IMG/VR virus record: IMGVR_UViG_3300022200_000053
Coordinates: 1-56,480 of that record
Strand: one strand, 5' to 3'
Length of the DNA: 56,480 nt
Source of the DNA: a virus
Both the position numbers and the translations under genes were made by a program. The notes below the pieces were generated by a model. It saw only the letters and a list, made by a program, of their open reading frames with translations, searched no databases and was not told the origin of the DNA. This document shows, piece after piece, positions 39,517 through 47,094 of this stretch; the first letter of the stretch is position 1, and each line of letters begins with the position of its first letter.

Positions 39517-39931
39517 CACCTACGGACTTTCAACAGAGCAGTACCAAGAGTTCTTTGAAGATAATGTTCGGTTTGCTGCTGAGCTTTATCTACAAACTTG
39601 CAACATCTTGACCACCAAAGGTGTTGGGAATGTGGACTTCAAAACAGTCCTTGATATGTACCAAGAATGCACCTATCAGACCAACGATGATTGTCGTCGC
39701 TACCAAAAAGCAAACAACCCTGAAGCCGTTAAGGATGATGTGTTGTTTGAATTGAGTCCTACCAGGCAAGAGCTTCTTCTGCGCATGGAATCTGTTGATG
39801 CCAAGATCGAAGCACTCACTGATTACATCTGTAAACTGACCGACTACATTAATAAACTGACTGAGATTGTAACTGCTGGTCTTAATGGCGTCACCGATGC
39901 CCTGGGTACCGACCAAACAGTGCTAGACTAA
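39506..39931 (+). CDS. Small coiled-coil protein
   Basis: A 141-residue protein from ATG 39506, overlapping the gene above by 11 nt. The C-terminal 60 residues form a coiled coil (ESVDAKIEALTDYICKLTDY). The longer frame upstream is a shadow of the previous gene. Confidence 0.6.
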   Translation: MSIDTYGLSTEQYQEFFEDNVRFAAELYLQTCNILTTKGVGNVDFKTVLDMYQECTYQTNDDCRRYQKANNPEAVKDDVLFELSPTRQELLLRMESVDAKIEALTDYICKLTDYINKLTEIVTAGLNGVTDALGTDQTVLD

Positions 39932-39949
39932 TCACGTCTTCCAAGGGAC

Positions 39950-39976
39950 CGTCCTGAGTATGACGTAAAACTGCTC
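39950..39976 (+). repeat. Family C pseudoknot, copy 6
   Basis: CGTC/GACG (39950-39953/39962-39965) interleaved with GAGTA/TGCTC (39956-39960/39972-39976, one G-U). Precedes the 37-residue membrane peptide. Confidence 0.85.
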
Positions 39977-39999
39977 ACCACACCATCTCAACTTCAATC

Positions 40000-40113
40000 G
40001 TGTTTGAATCCTTGTTTGCCGCCGTACTTCCGGTAATGAAAGATTTGTTATGGGCAGCAGCAGGTATACTGCTGACCTATGCATTTAATAAGTACCAAGC
40101 TCACTTCAACTGA
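40000..40113 (+). CDS. 37-residue membrane peptide (GTG start)
   Basis: A short ORF with a GTG start after the CATCTCAACTTCAATC leader: VFESLFAAVLPVMKDLLWAA then GILLTYAF and a short hydrophilic end. It is mostly one transmembrane helix. Its place between family C copy 6 and a closely spaced downstream gene supports it. Function unknown. Confidence 0.55.
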   Translation: MFESLFAAVLPVMKDLLWAAAGILLTYAFNKYQAHFN

Positions 40114-40121
40114 CTTGAACC

Positions 40122-40838
40122 ATGACAACTCAAATCACACAAGCTAAACTCAAAGATCTCAACATCATTAAACTCTACGAGCACTATGCTGCTCTCGAAA
40201 AGTCTCTGCCTCTTCTCACTCCTGAGTCCCAAGACCTGGCAAAAGCAGAGCTTGAAGCTTGTGCCAACCTACGCTCAGAGAAGGTTGATCGTATTCATTA
40301 CGCAATGGCTGCCCATGAGGACGCATTGGAGCGCATCAAGAAAGAAAGTGACCTCATCACCCAGTCCAAACGCCACCATGAAGCACAGCTCAAATCACTC
40401 AAAGGCCTGTTAAATTACTTGCGTCGGGTCCTTCCACTGGATTCGAACAAGATCACAGGTCGTAATTATCAGTTCACCCTTGTCAAAAAGAAGGATCTTA
40501 CCGTCGAGATCACCTCGGACCCAGAGTTTTGGCACACTGAGGAACGATCAAATTATTGCATTGAGGAAGAAGTCACAACAACCAAGCGAGTTGTGTTACG
40601 TTCAATGTCAGGAGAAGTTCTGTCCGACAGAACTGAACCCAAAACAACCACTAAAGTCCTCCCTAATCTCGATGCCATACGCAGCGCCTATCAAGAAGGC
40701 CAACAACTCCCCTCTGGAGTCAAGGTCATCCAAGAATATTCCGTCCGCACCAAACGAATCTTCGGAGAACCAAAGGTGGACTTGGTTCCATCCGAGTATC
40801 CAGGATTCGTTCTACCAGAAGATTCCAGCGCCGATTGA
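40122..40838 (+). CDS. Siphovirus Gp157-like protein
   Basis: A 238-residue protein. The N-terminal helical part (SEKVDRIHYAMAAHEDALER, then KKESDLITQSKRHHEAQLKS and LKGLLNYL) has the Gp157 pattern. That family of phage proteins is linked to phage resistance in Streptococcus and is found in recombination clusters, but its activity is not firmly established. The C-terminal half is beta-rich with RTKRIFGEPKVDLVPSEYPG. It lies in the replication region, as elsewhere. Confidence 0.75.
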   Translation: MTTQITQAKLKDLNIIKLYEHYAALEKSLPLLTPESQDLAKAELEACANLRSEKVDRIHYAMAAHEDALERIKKESDLITQSKRHHEAQLKSLKGLLNYLRRVLPLDSNKITGRNYQFTLVKKKDLTVEITSDPEFWHTEERSNYCIEEEVTTTKRVVLRSMSGEVLSDRTEPKTTTKVLPNLDAIRSAYQEGQQLPSGVKVIQEYSVRTKRIFGEPKVDLVPSEYPGFVLPEDSSAD

Positions 40839-40860
40839 TGTCGAGGATGCTCGTATCAAG

Positions 40861-41085
40861 ATGAGCTGTCATGAGCACGCCCTCAAAGACTTTGATCTTC
40901 AGTTGGAGATGAATGGTCTGCAGATGGATATGCTCATGGATGGTGATCGTGTGTGCTCATACAAGATTGATGAGTACGACGAGCTGGAAGAGAAGAAGCT
41001 TAAGTTGCTTCTTGGTAAACGCTTCCATCAAAATGCTGCCAATGCATATTGGTATCACATCCAGCGAGAGAAAGCAGCTAAGTAA
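40861..41085 (+). CDS. Small acidic helical protein
   Basis: A 74-residue protein (EMNGLQMDMLMDGDRVCSYK, IDEYDELEEKKLKLLLGKRF). ATG 40861 is chosen; the rest of the longer frame is a shadow of the Gp157-like gene. It ends at a strong terminator. Confidence 0.6.
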   Translation: MSCHEHALKDFDLQLEMNGLQMDMLMDGDRVCSYKIDEYDELEEKKLKLLLGKRFHQNAANAYWYHIQREKAAK

Positions 41086-41088
41086 ACG

Positions 41089-41970
41089 CTATACAGGGGT
41101 ACCATAGTACCCCTTTTCAATTGGCTCACCCCATGTATTCCGACGTGTAAACACTGGTGTTTCTGTTAGCATCCATGAGGGTTTTTTTCTATCTACTTCT
41201 AATGCATTTTGTTGCGCTGCACTAATCTGTTTAACATGCGGCATTTTAATTTTTTGTAATCTTGATAAGCCTTGTTTTGCCATATCCAAAGCAGCCGCTG
41301 GATTGTTGTAGGTATTTGTCATGATATTAAATTCACCAACTTCATTTACTAAAGAACTAAATAACTGTGCTTCATCTGTTAAACCTGCAGCTGCTAAGCC
41401 ATTTCCAACATGATAAGCCAATGCACCGGCTTGTTCACTTGGTGTTTTAAGCTCAGTTGCTAATCCAAAATCAATTTGCATTGGGCGATTGGAAAGTTTG
41501 TTTACAAAAATATTCTCCATATGCCTATCATTAAGCATTACGTTGTTTAGTGCCAGGTGCGCTAGTTGTTTATGCGTATCTACTTGCGCCATTTGTTGTT
41601 GTGCTTTATTTAACTGATTATTTGCTTCAATGTGTTTTACAGCCCATTCTCCTCCTGTCCAATCAGGTTCTACCCAGTCGTTTACATCAACTCCTAAAGG
41701 TACGTAATTTTCTCTTAAGTCTTGCATTGCAATTGTTCCACCTGCATTAGAAACTGTTACTTCATTAATGCGCGGAGCTATGTTTAATTCTGCAGCACGA
41801 GCCTGTAAATTGGCCTCGTTTAAAATATTTGCAGGTGATTCTCCTAAAATTTCTTTTCGTACTACTCCGGGGGAATCAACATGAACTGTTCCGTATTGAC
41901 CGTGACCAATAAGTTCTTTTGCTTCTTTTGCAACTTTAGTTGCCATTAAAGCTTTAAGCTTATCAAACAT
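41089..41970 (-). CDS. Protein kinase-like phosphotransferase
   Basis: A 293-residue protein with the key elements of a protein kinase fold. The glycine loop is LIGHGQYGTVHV (residues 20-31). The candidate ATP-lysine is K39 (VVRKEI) and its helix-C partner E52. The catalytic loop DRHMENIFVN supplies D148 and N153 in the canonical D+5 spacing. The metal site is IDFGLA (DFG 167-169). The activation and C-lobe regions are short, as in atypical small kinases. It is monocistronic and antisense to its neighbours. Like T7 gp0.7 it might phosphorylate host proteins; the substrate is unknown. Confidence 0.8.
   Translation of the reverse strand: MFDKLKALMATKVAKEAKELIGHGQYGTVHVDSPGVVRKEILGESPANILNEANLQARAAELNIAPRINEVTVSNAGGTIAMQDLRENYVPLGVDVNDWVEPDWTGGEWAVKHIEANNQLNKAQQQMAQVDTHKQLAHLALNNVMLNDRHMENIFVNKLSNRPMQIDFGLATELKTPSEQAGALAYHVGNGLAAAGLTDEAQLFSSLVNEVGEFNIMTNTYNNPAAALDMAKQGLSRLQKIKMPHVKQISAAQQNALEVDRKKPSWMLTETPVFTRRNTWGEPIEKGYYGTPV
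41096..41117 (+). terminator. Rho-independent terminator between convergent genes
   Basis: GGGGTAC (41096-41102), CATA, GTACCCC (41107-41113) and TTTT. It overlaps the 3' end of the minus-strand kinase gene. On the minus strand there is no T-run. Confidence 0.85.
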
Positions 41971-42029
41971 TTTTCTTTTATTTACAAGTCTATGATGAGT
42001 TAAACTAGAAGTACTAGCACAGGAGTCTC

Positions 42030-42293
42030 ATGAACGGTGATGCAGCCCTTAATAAGTTGATTGCTGGGTTCACCAATGATGGGACTCCTCTTTCTGCAAC
42101 GATCGGTTCCAAGATGGAACATGGTGTTGTCATCTTGACAGCCGCCATGCTTGCTAATGAAAACCTTGCATCATCCATGGATCCAACTGAGATGGTTGAT
42201 GCTGCCATCAGTTATTACCAGATCATCCAAGAACGGCTGGGCTACTACCAGCAAAACCAAACAAATTCCCTAGAACGCTTGATCAATAAGTAA
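42030..42293 (+). CDS. Small helical protein
   Basis: An 87-residue helical protein (KMEHGVVILTAAMLANENLA) preceded by ACAGGAG at SD distance. It starts a new plus-strand unit divergent from the kinase. Unknown. Confidence 0.6.
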   Translation: MNGDAALNKLIAGFTNDGTPLSATIGSKMEHGVVILTAAMLANENLASSMDPTEMVDAAISYYQIIQERLGYYQQNQTNSLERLINK

Positions 42294-42328
42294 AGACTGC
42301 TAGCCTGATCAAGCCAATACATACACAG

Positions 42329-42523
42329 ATGGACACCGTTCCTGTTCCCAAGCTCACCTTGTCTTTTGAGGTGGATATTGAAATTGAGCACAACTCTTTT
42401 TCCGGGAAAACACCTGAGGAGATTGCCGACTCTCTTCAAGATGAAATCCATGATATGGTCTTTGAGCTTAACCAGGTCATTGGTATGACTTCCTCCCTGA
42501 CTGGCATTGCATCCAACGACTGA
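42329..42523 (+). CDS. Small acidic protein
   Basis: A 64-residue protein (VPKLTLSFEVDIEIEHNSFS) with a beta start and helical end. Unknown. The next gene begins 1 nt later. Confidence 0.6.
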   Translation: MDTVPVPKLTLSFEVDIEIEHNSFSGKTPEEIADSLQDEIHDMVFELNQVIGMTSSLTGIASND

Positions 42524-42524
42524 C

Positions 42525-42776
42525 ATGATGAATACTGACTACCTTGCCGGCTGGGATGTAGCATCTGAGCAACGCAAAGCAGATTTCATGGAGCATATGT
42601 ATCAATGCTCTGGTCGTCACCAAGGGCCTCCTGGAGTCAAAGGTCTGTACACCGGGTTGTGGGAAGAGTTTTGCATCCGCGAAGCTGGTCCAGCCATGCG
42701 CGACAAGTGGTTTGAGATGATGGAAGCAGTCCGTCTCTATGAAGAAGGTAAGCTGCAACCTGTGACTATGTCTTAA
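42525..42776 (+). CDS. Small protein of unknown function
   Basis: An 83-residue protein from ATG 42525 (YLAGWDVASEQRKADFMEHM). It ends at a strong terminator. Unknown. Confidence 0.6.
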   Translation: MMNTDYLAGWDVASEQRKADFMEHMYQCSGRHQGPPGVKGLYTGLWEEFCIREAGPAMRDKWFEMMEAVRLYEEGKLQPVTMS

Positions 42777-42804
42777 GGTTTACATTGAACACACTTCTGG
42801 TCTT

Positions 42805-42835
42805 GGACGTGCCACACTAGTGGTACGTCCTTTTT
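42805..42835 (+). terminator. Rho-independent terminator
   Basis: GGACGTGCCAC (42805-42815), ACTA, GTGGTACGTCC (42820-42830) and five T. The stem has 11 bp with one G-U pair. The next ATG is 6 nt after the T-run. Confidence 0.9.
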
Positions 42836-42841
42836 ATTCAG

Positions 42842-43180
42842 ATGGATCTCACCGACAAACCAATGGAAGCCATCGAGCAATGGCAAGACTGGTACCGTAA
42901 ACACAAAGTGGTAGCGGAGATTGATGAGCCTCTTGTTACCAAGGATTCACGTGAAGCGTTGCATGACACGCAACACGCTGTCAATACATACACAAAAGCG
43001 CGTTGGATGAAAAAAGCACAAGAGCATTTTGCAGATACCATCTGTGAATTCACTAATGAACTCACAGGACAAGATCTCTATAAGGCCTTTTATGCTGCGG
43101 CAATAGAAAATTTAAATATTGCAGCAAAAGAATACGCCAAAGCAAAAAGTCTTGTTGACTGTCTTAAAGGATTGAAGTGA
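42842..43180 (+). CDS. Small helical protein
   Basis: A 112-residue helical protein (DSREALHDTQHAVNTYTKAR). It is coupled to the next gene by TGATG. The start lies just behind the terminator, so it must be read through or have its own promoter. Unknown. Confidence 0.6.
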   Translation: MDLTDKPMEAIEQWQDWYRKHKVVAEIDEPLVTKDSREALHDTQHAVNTYTKARWMKKAQEHFADTICEFTNELTGQDLYKAFYAAAIENLNIAAKEYAKAKSLVDCLKGLK

Positions 43181-43419
43181 TGGGACGCACCAAAGAAGCC
43201 GGTTATCCTCAATGGATTTGTCACGGATGTGGCGAAGCTTATGGCTCTTGGTATAAAAGAGGAAACTACATTGGTCCCCCGCATCATTGTGCTACTTATC
43301 ACCAAGGATCCTGTGACTTATGTGGTGCATTAGATGTGTTGGTTACAGAGCCCAGGGACTATGGACATCTAAAGGCTAGTTGGAGGAGAGATCTACTTAA
43401 AGATCAAGTATCTTCTTGA
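43180..43419 (+). CDS. Small zinc-binding protein
   Basis: A 79-residue protein. ICHGCGEAYGSWYKRG ... CATYHQGSCDLCGALDVLVT supplies CxxC and CxxC ligands plus His, probably a zinc ribbon. I recall similar short proteins in cyanophages, with no known role. Confidence 0.65.
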   Translation: MGRTKEAGYPQWICHGCGEAYGSWYKRGNYIGPPHHCATYHQGSCDLCGALDVLVTEPRDYGHLKASWRRDLLKDQVSS

Positions 43420-43509
43420 TCTTTGGTTGTTAAACCAATGGGATGCAGCAAGTGGCACTGCTCAAGTAACAGATTACGTTTGATAAACTAAATACATCGC
43501 TAATGTTCT

Positions 43510-44061
43510 ATGTATACCCCAGGTCATGGTCGGCTACCGCAAACTCAACCCCCTGTTGCACAAGAGGCTCCGCAACAACAGGCAAAGCCTAAAGCGCCTG
43601 GTAAATCAAAGAATGGTGATGTCGGGGCCTTTATCCAGCAATGCATCTCTCTCTGTTCCTATCTCAAGGAACTTCAAACACAATCCCATCTCATTCACCT
43701 GAACCACGAGGGGGCGAACTTCCTCGGGGTGCATGCATTCCTTAAAGACCAGTACGAAGCTCATCTGACGCAGTTCGATACGCTGGGTGAATTTATTCGC
43801 AGCATGGACTACCTGATGCCCATGTGCGCCAAGGGACTAGCTGATGCCGGTCCTGGTATCCAGCATGTTACCAGCTACAAAGGAACGGATCAACTCGCTA
43901 CGTACTATAAGAATCTGGAGGAGCTAGGCATGAAAGCCAAGAAGCTGGAGCCCATTGCTGCCAAGGTAGGTGCTATTGACATCCAGAACTACCTAAGCGA
44001 TTTGTGTGGCCAAGCATTTAAGGCTGCTTGGTTTATTAAAGCTACGTTGCGGACTAACTAA
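43510..44061 (+). CDS. Dps-like ferritin (DNA-binding miniferritin)
   Basis: A 183-residue protein. A flexible Pro/Gln/Lys-rich N-terminus (residues 1-36) resembles the DNA-binding tail of Dps. The ferritin-like bundle follows. H63, H75, D90 and E94 (H-x11-H-x14-D-x3-E, within HLNHEGANFLGVH and FDTLGEF) have exactly the spacing of the Dps intersubunit ferroxidase site. Dps stores iron, removes peroxide and coats DNA. The length is normal for Dps. Its stop overlaps the next ATG by 1 nt, so it is cotranslated with a virion-like protein. Loss of other ligands was not assessed. Confidence 0.75.
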   Translation: MYTPGHGRLPQTQPPVAQEAPQQQAKPKAPGKSKNGDVGAFIQQCISLCSYLKELQTQSHLIHLNHEGANFLGVHAFLKDQYEAHLTQFDTLGEFIRSMDYLMPMCAKGLADAGPGIQHVTSYKGTDQLATYYKNLEELGMKAKKLEPIAAKVGAIDIQNYLSDLCGQAFKAAWFIKATLRTN

Positions 44062-46445
44062 TGGAATTAACACCTGCAGAACGTGTAAAATTAAATGCAG
44101 CAATTGTTAATGCTGCTAGAACCGGTCAACCTTTAGCAGGTGAACTGCAAAGTTTGTATGATCGTGCTGCTAAGTTTGAAGCCGCAAAACAACAACAATT
44201 AGCACGGCAAGCTATACAGTTATCTGCTGAAAGAGCAAGTCAAATCGCTGCAGAAAACTATGCAAATAGAGGGCCTGCTGGATTATTAAATCCAGGTTTT
44301 CCAACGCGGAATACACCTATTGCATCTCCGGATTATTCAATACCTGGTCAAATTCACATTAAAACAATATATCCACAAGGACCAACTAGTGATCTACCTG
44401 TTACCAATTTTGAAGAACTATATCCTAAACGTGTTCCTGTACTTAATCTAGAAGATAAAGATTACGCTCCAACTGCTTCACCATTTGGAAAAGAGTTTGA
44501 TTTTACAGAAGAACCTGTCGATATTAGAAACACAGAAACTGTTAATGAACGGGCTCAAAGATTTTTAGATCAATACTTCCCAGGGCAAAAACCAGGGCAG
44601 GCTCAAGTAATCAATCCACAAACGCGTCAACCTTATGGAAATGAATTAATCTTGCATGACGCCATGCATGATTTTGCTAATGTTGGTAATACATTACGTG
44701 GAGAAGAATTAATCACAATTGCAGAAAATGTTGGTGCAACTCCACTTGGAACAGATCGTATTGGCCTTAAAGGACTGACACAACAACTTGATTATCTTGA
44801 TGATTTAAATCCTGCTCAAGCTTACGATATTGGATTAGATCTTGCACGTCAAAACGCAAGAATGGGTGGTCGAACCCTTGTTCAACAACGTGGCGCTGCA
44901 AGAGGAAGTTCATTATTCCGCGATCAAAATAGAGTTGAATCTTTCTTAAGCCCTCCAATTAGCACAGAAGAATTCAACACCATGGCCCAAAGGGGTCAAG
45001 AGTTTTACGATCAAGTTAATCAAAACTGGAATGCGTTTAAACGTGGAGGTTCTGTTGAGTGGGATGATGCACGCACACGAGAAGCATTTGCTAAACGTAA
45101 TCAAGCCCTTGATGAATTTATGGGCAATGATCCTACAAAAAACTATGGCCCTCCTCGTGTAACCACGCAAAGGATTGCTGGTGGATACAACAAGGGTGGC
45201 ATTCCTTATGGAAATCCACTGTCTTTAATGAATGCACCCTTAGTTCCCACTGTAGATCAAAATCTTTACTTCCAAGAATTACAAAATAAAATCAATCAAG
45301 CAACTCCTACTCTTAGAACTGCTATTGAAAAAGAAGAACAATTCTTTAATACACCTGAGCAAACTGCCTTAAGAGAAGCGCCAAAACAATGGGAGCTTAA
45401 AGCAGATGCTTTAAACGAGATGAGCCAAGGCTATGTTTTACCTGAAACAATTAATAGTCTTAAAAGCCAGGGGATTGATGTAGAGTCTCCTGGATTTGAA
45501 AGGGATTTGCGTGTATACCAAGCTTTGTTGGGAGATAAAGCCATTGGTGGTCGCACGGTTCGTAATGTTTTGGAAGATACTATTGGGCCTAAACCACAAA
45601 GGCCCTATGCGCGTGATATTGCTCCTGTCGCTTCAGCTGTAAGCGATGTAGGAAATACGTTTTATACTAAATCAATTTACAATGATCCAAACTTTTTCCA
45701 AGACCTAAAAGAAGATGTAAATCTTAAATCAGCTCTTACTGAAGCATTTACTACCGCACGTGGTGCTCAACCTGGAGCAAGTGGAATTAGTGCTGCTGCT
45801 CCAGTGGACTTTACCGGTGGAGAAAGAATATATTTAAACCCTCCAAACCTAGGGTCTGAAGCTAATTTAAATCCTATTAATTTTACTACTAATGTATTTA
45901 AGGGTGCTGGTATAGATCCAAAAGATGCGTTGCTTGAAGCTGCCGCTAAAGCAAAGCAAATTGAGGGATACAATAAAGCTTTACCAAACATTAAGCAAGC
46001 AATACGAACCGGTTTTAACACAACAACAGACCTTGCTGGTTCTGTTCCGTTGTTTGATCCAGAATTTAGGCAGGCAGTTGAAACGGGTGACGTACGTAAA
46101 GCAGCTACTCAAGTTGCAAAAGAATATGCAATTGGCGCAGCTACTGCTCCACTAGTTGGTGCTGGCGCTGGCCTGGCTCAACGTTTGGCTCCACAAACGG
46201 CTGCTGCTGTTATCCCTGCAGCCGCAACTACTTTGCGCATTGCTAACCCAATTGCCGTAACGTCTCAATTAGGTGGCTCATCTAAAATAAACGCCGCAGC
46301 AGATAAGAAAGCAATTGAAGCTCAATTTAGGCGGGCAGAAGCCGCACGCAAACGAGGTGGTAAATGGAAGTTCCCAACTCCCTTTGGTACTTTTACTGTT
46401 CCAGAATTAGGTATTTCTGAAGCAGGTGGTTTATTCTTTCGTTAA
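44061..46445 (+). CDS. Large virion-like protein (794 aa)
   Basis: A 794-residue protein, Gln/Pro/Asn/Ala-rich, with a helical N-terminus, segments such as DYLDDLNPAQAYDIGLDLAR and MGGRTLVQQRGAARG, and Ala/Gly hydrophobic stretches near the C-terminus (about residues 695-745, AIGAATAPLVGAGAGLAQRL). The style matches the putative internal virion proteins of the minus-strand module, although it lies 28 kb away in plus orientation. No enzymatic motif was found. Coupling to a Dps-like gene is noteworthy. Confidence 0.5.
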   Translation: MELTPAERVKLNAAIVNAARTGQPLAGELQSLYDRAAKFEAAKQQQLARQAIQLSAERASQIAAENYANRGPAGLLNPGFPTRNTPIASPDYSIPGQIHIKTIYPQGPTSDLPVTNFEELYPKRVPVLNLEDKDYAPTASPFGKEFDFTEEPVDIRNTETVNERAQRFLDQYFPGQKPGQAQVINPQTRQPYGNELILHDAMHDFANVGNTLRGEELITIAENVGATPLGTDRIGLKGLTQQLDYLDDLNPAQAYDIGLDLARQNARMGGRTLVQQRGAARGSSLFRDQNRVESFLSPPISTEEFNTMAQRGQEFYDQVNQNWNAFKRGGSVEWDDARTREAFAKRNQALDEFMGNDPTKNYGPPRVTTQRIAGGYNKGGIPYGNPLSLMNAPLVPTVDQNLYFQELQNKINQATPTLRTAIEKEEQFFNTPEQTALREAPKQWELKADALNEMSQGYVLPETINSLKSQGIDVESPGFERDLRVYQALLGDKAIGGRTVRNVLEDTIGPKPQRPYARDIAPVASAVSDVGNTFYTKSIYNDPNFFQDLKEDVNLKSALTEAFTTARGAQPGASGISAAAPVDFTGGERIYLNPPNLGSEANLNPINFTTNVFKGAGIDPKDALLEAAAKAKQIEGYNKALPNIKQAIRTGFNTTTDLAGSVPLFDPEFRQAVETGDVRKAATQVAKEYAIGAATAPLVGAGAGLAQRLAPQTAAAVIPAAATTLRIANPIAVTSQLGGSSKINAAADKKAIEAQFRRAEAARKRGGKWKFPTPFGTFTVPELGISEAGGLFFR

Positions 46446-46696
46446 CTAACCCAATGCTCAAGCCTGTGGCAGTTGCAGCAGAGCGGGATGCACTTCTCGA
46501 TCTCTGCTTCGACTCTGCTCCAGGAGTACCCATGATTCACCATGGATGAGATGTTATTATCCTTGTCACCTACGTGGTGGAACTCAAGGACGCGGTGATC
46601 ATCCAACCCACACTTCTCGCACTGCAAAGTCTTCTTGTACTCCAGAAGCTTCTGTCGATTTTTATCGATACGTTTTTTGGCATCAGCCCAAGCCAC
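46442..46696 (-). CDS. Small HNH endonuclease
   Basis: An 84-residue protein. LQCEKCGLDDHRVLEFHHVG and CIPLCCNCHRLEHW form an HNH core with two CxxC pairs. Minimal size without a DNA-binding tail. Convergent with, and overlapping by 4 nt, the 794-residue gene. Likely a selfish or repair-type nuclease. Confidence 0.75.
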   Translation of the reverse strand: MAWADAKKRIDKNRQKLLEYKKTLQCEKCGLDDHRVLEFHHVGDKDNNISSMVNHGYSWSRVEAEIEKCIPLCCNCHRLEHWVS

Positions 46697-46770
46697 GTAT
46701 AGTTTTTATCAGACGTAAATATAATTTATCAGTATTTCCAATAAACGTCATTTATTGAGATTCTCGATAG

Positions 46771-46847
46771 CACCTGGGTAGGATTCGAACCTACATCGTC
46801 CTGCAATCGGCAGTAACCGTCTTATCCAATTAGCGTCGGACCAGGTG
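46771..46847 (-). tRNA. tRNA-like sequence (anticodon unclear)
   Basis: A perfect 7-bp acceptor CACCTGG/CCAGGTG and a canonical T-arm GTAGG-TTCGAAT-CCTAC. The anticodon arm is irregular: the best fold gives loop CCGATTG, without the near-universal U33, and a mismatched stem. The D region is 3 nt too long. No CCA is encoded. It could be a decaying or atypical tRNA, with GAU (Ile) only one reading. Confidence 0.5.
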
Positions 46848-46849
46848 AT

Positions 46850-46919
46850 CGGGATGGAAGGTACTGCCCCTTCTCCTTTGCGTCCCAAACGCAATGTGAT
46901 ACTTTTCTACTACATCCCG
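46850..46919 (-). tRNA. tRNA-Pro (UGG anticodon), degenerate
   Basis: Acceptor CGGGATG/CATCCCG (7 bp). Anticodon arm TTGCG-TTTGGGA-CGCAA gives UGG. T-stem GAAGG/CCTTC is intact but the loop is GGCAGTA instead of TTCRANN, and the D-arm is poor. The 5' CGGGATGTAG is typical of tRNA-Pro. It may be functional in a phage-specific form or be decaying. Confidence 0.7.
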
Positions 46920-47094
46920 AGTGACCCCCAGGTTTGTGCGTCATCTGGCGTCCCAGAGCTAAGCATAGGGGGTGTTGTTAAGGGCAAGGATGTCCGCCTA
47001 CGGTAATCTACGATGCGGCTGATGGGATCCTTTGTTTAATGCAACGTTCCTTGTTGCACCCTTGCTGCCCCATCAAAAGAGAGGGGGAACGGAT
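46920..47094. ncRNA. Structured non-coding stretch next to the tRNAs
   Basis: No gene is seen in these 175 nt. ACCCCC/GGGGGT (about 46924/46967) encloses TCTGG-cgtc-CCAGA. A second unit has GGGCAAGG (46982-46989) against CCTTGC-tg-CCC (near 47060-47071), enclosing CCGC/GCGG and GCAAC-gttcctt-GTTGC hairpins. They may be further decayed tRNA-like elements or a small RNA; strand is unknown. Confidence 0.35.

Noticed and set aside
20532-39976. Known cyanobacterial glutamine riboswitch (glnA or downstream-peptide motif)
   Set aside because: The characteristic GACGGAAGTAGG core is absent from families A, B and C.
40480-40860. N-terminal 127 codons of the long frame before the small gene at 40861
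   Set aside because: They run inside the Gp157-like gene in another frame and have shadow-like composition.
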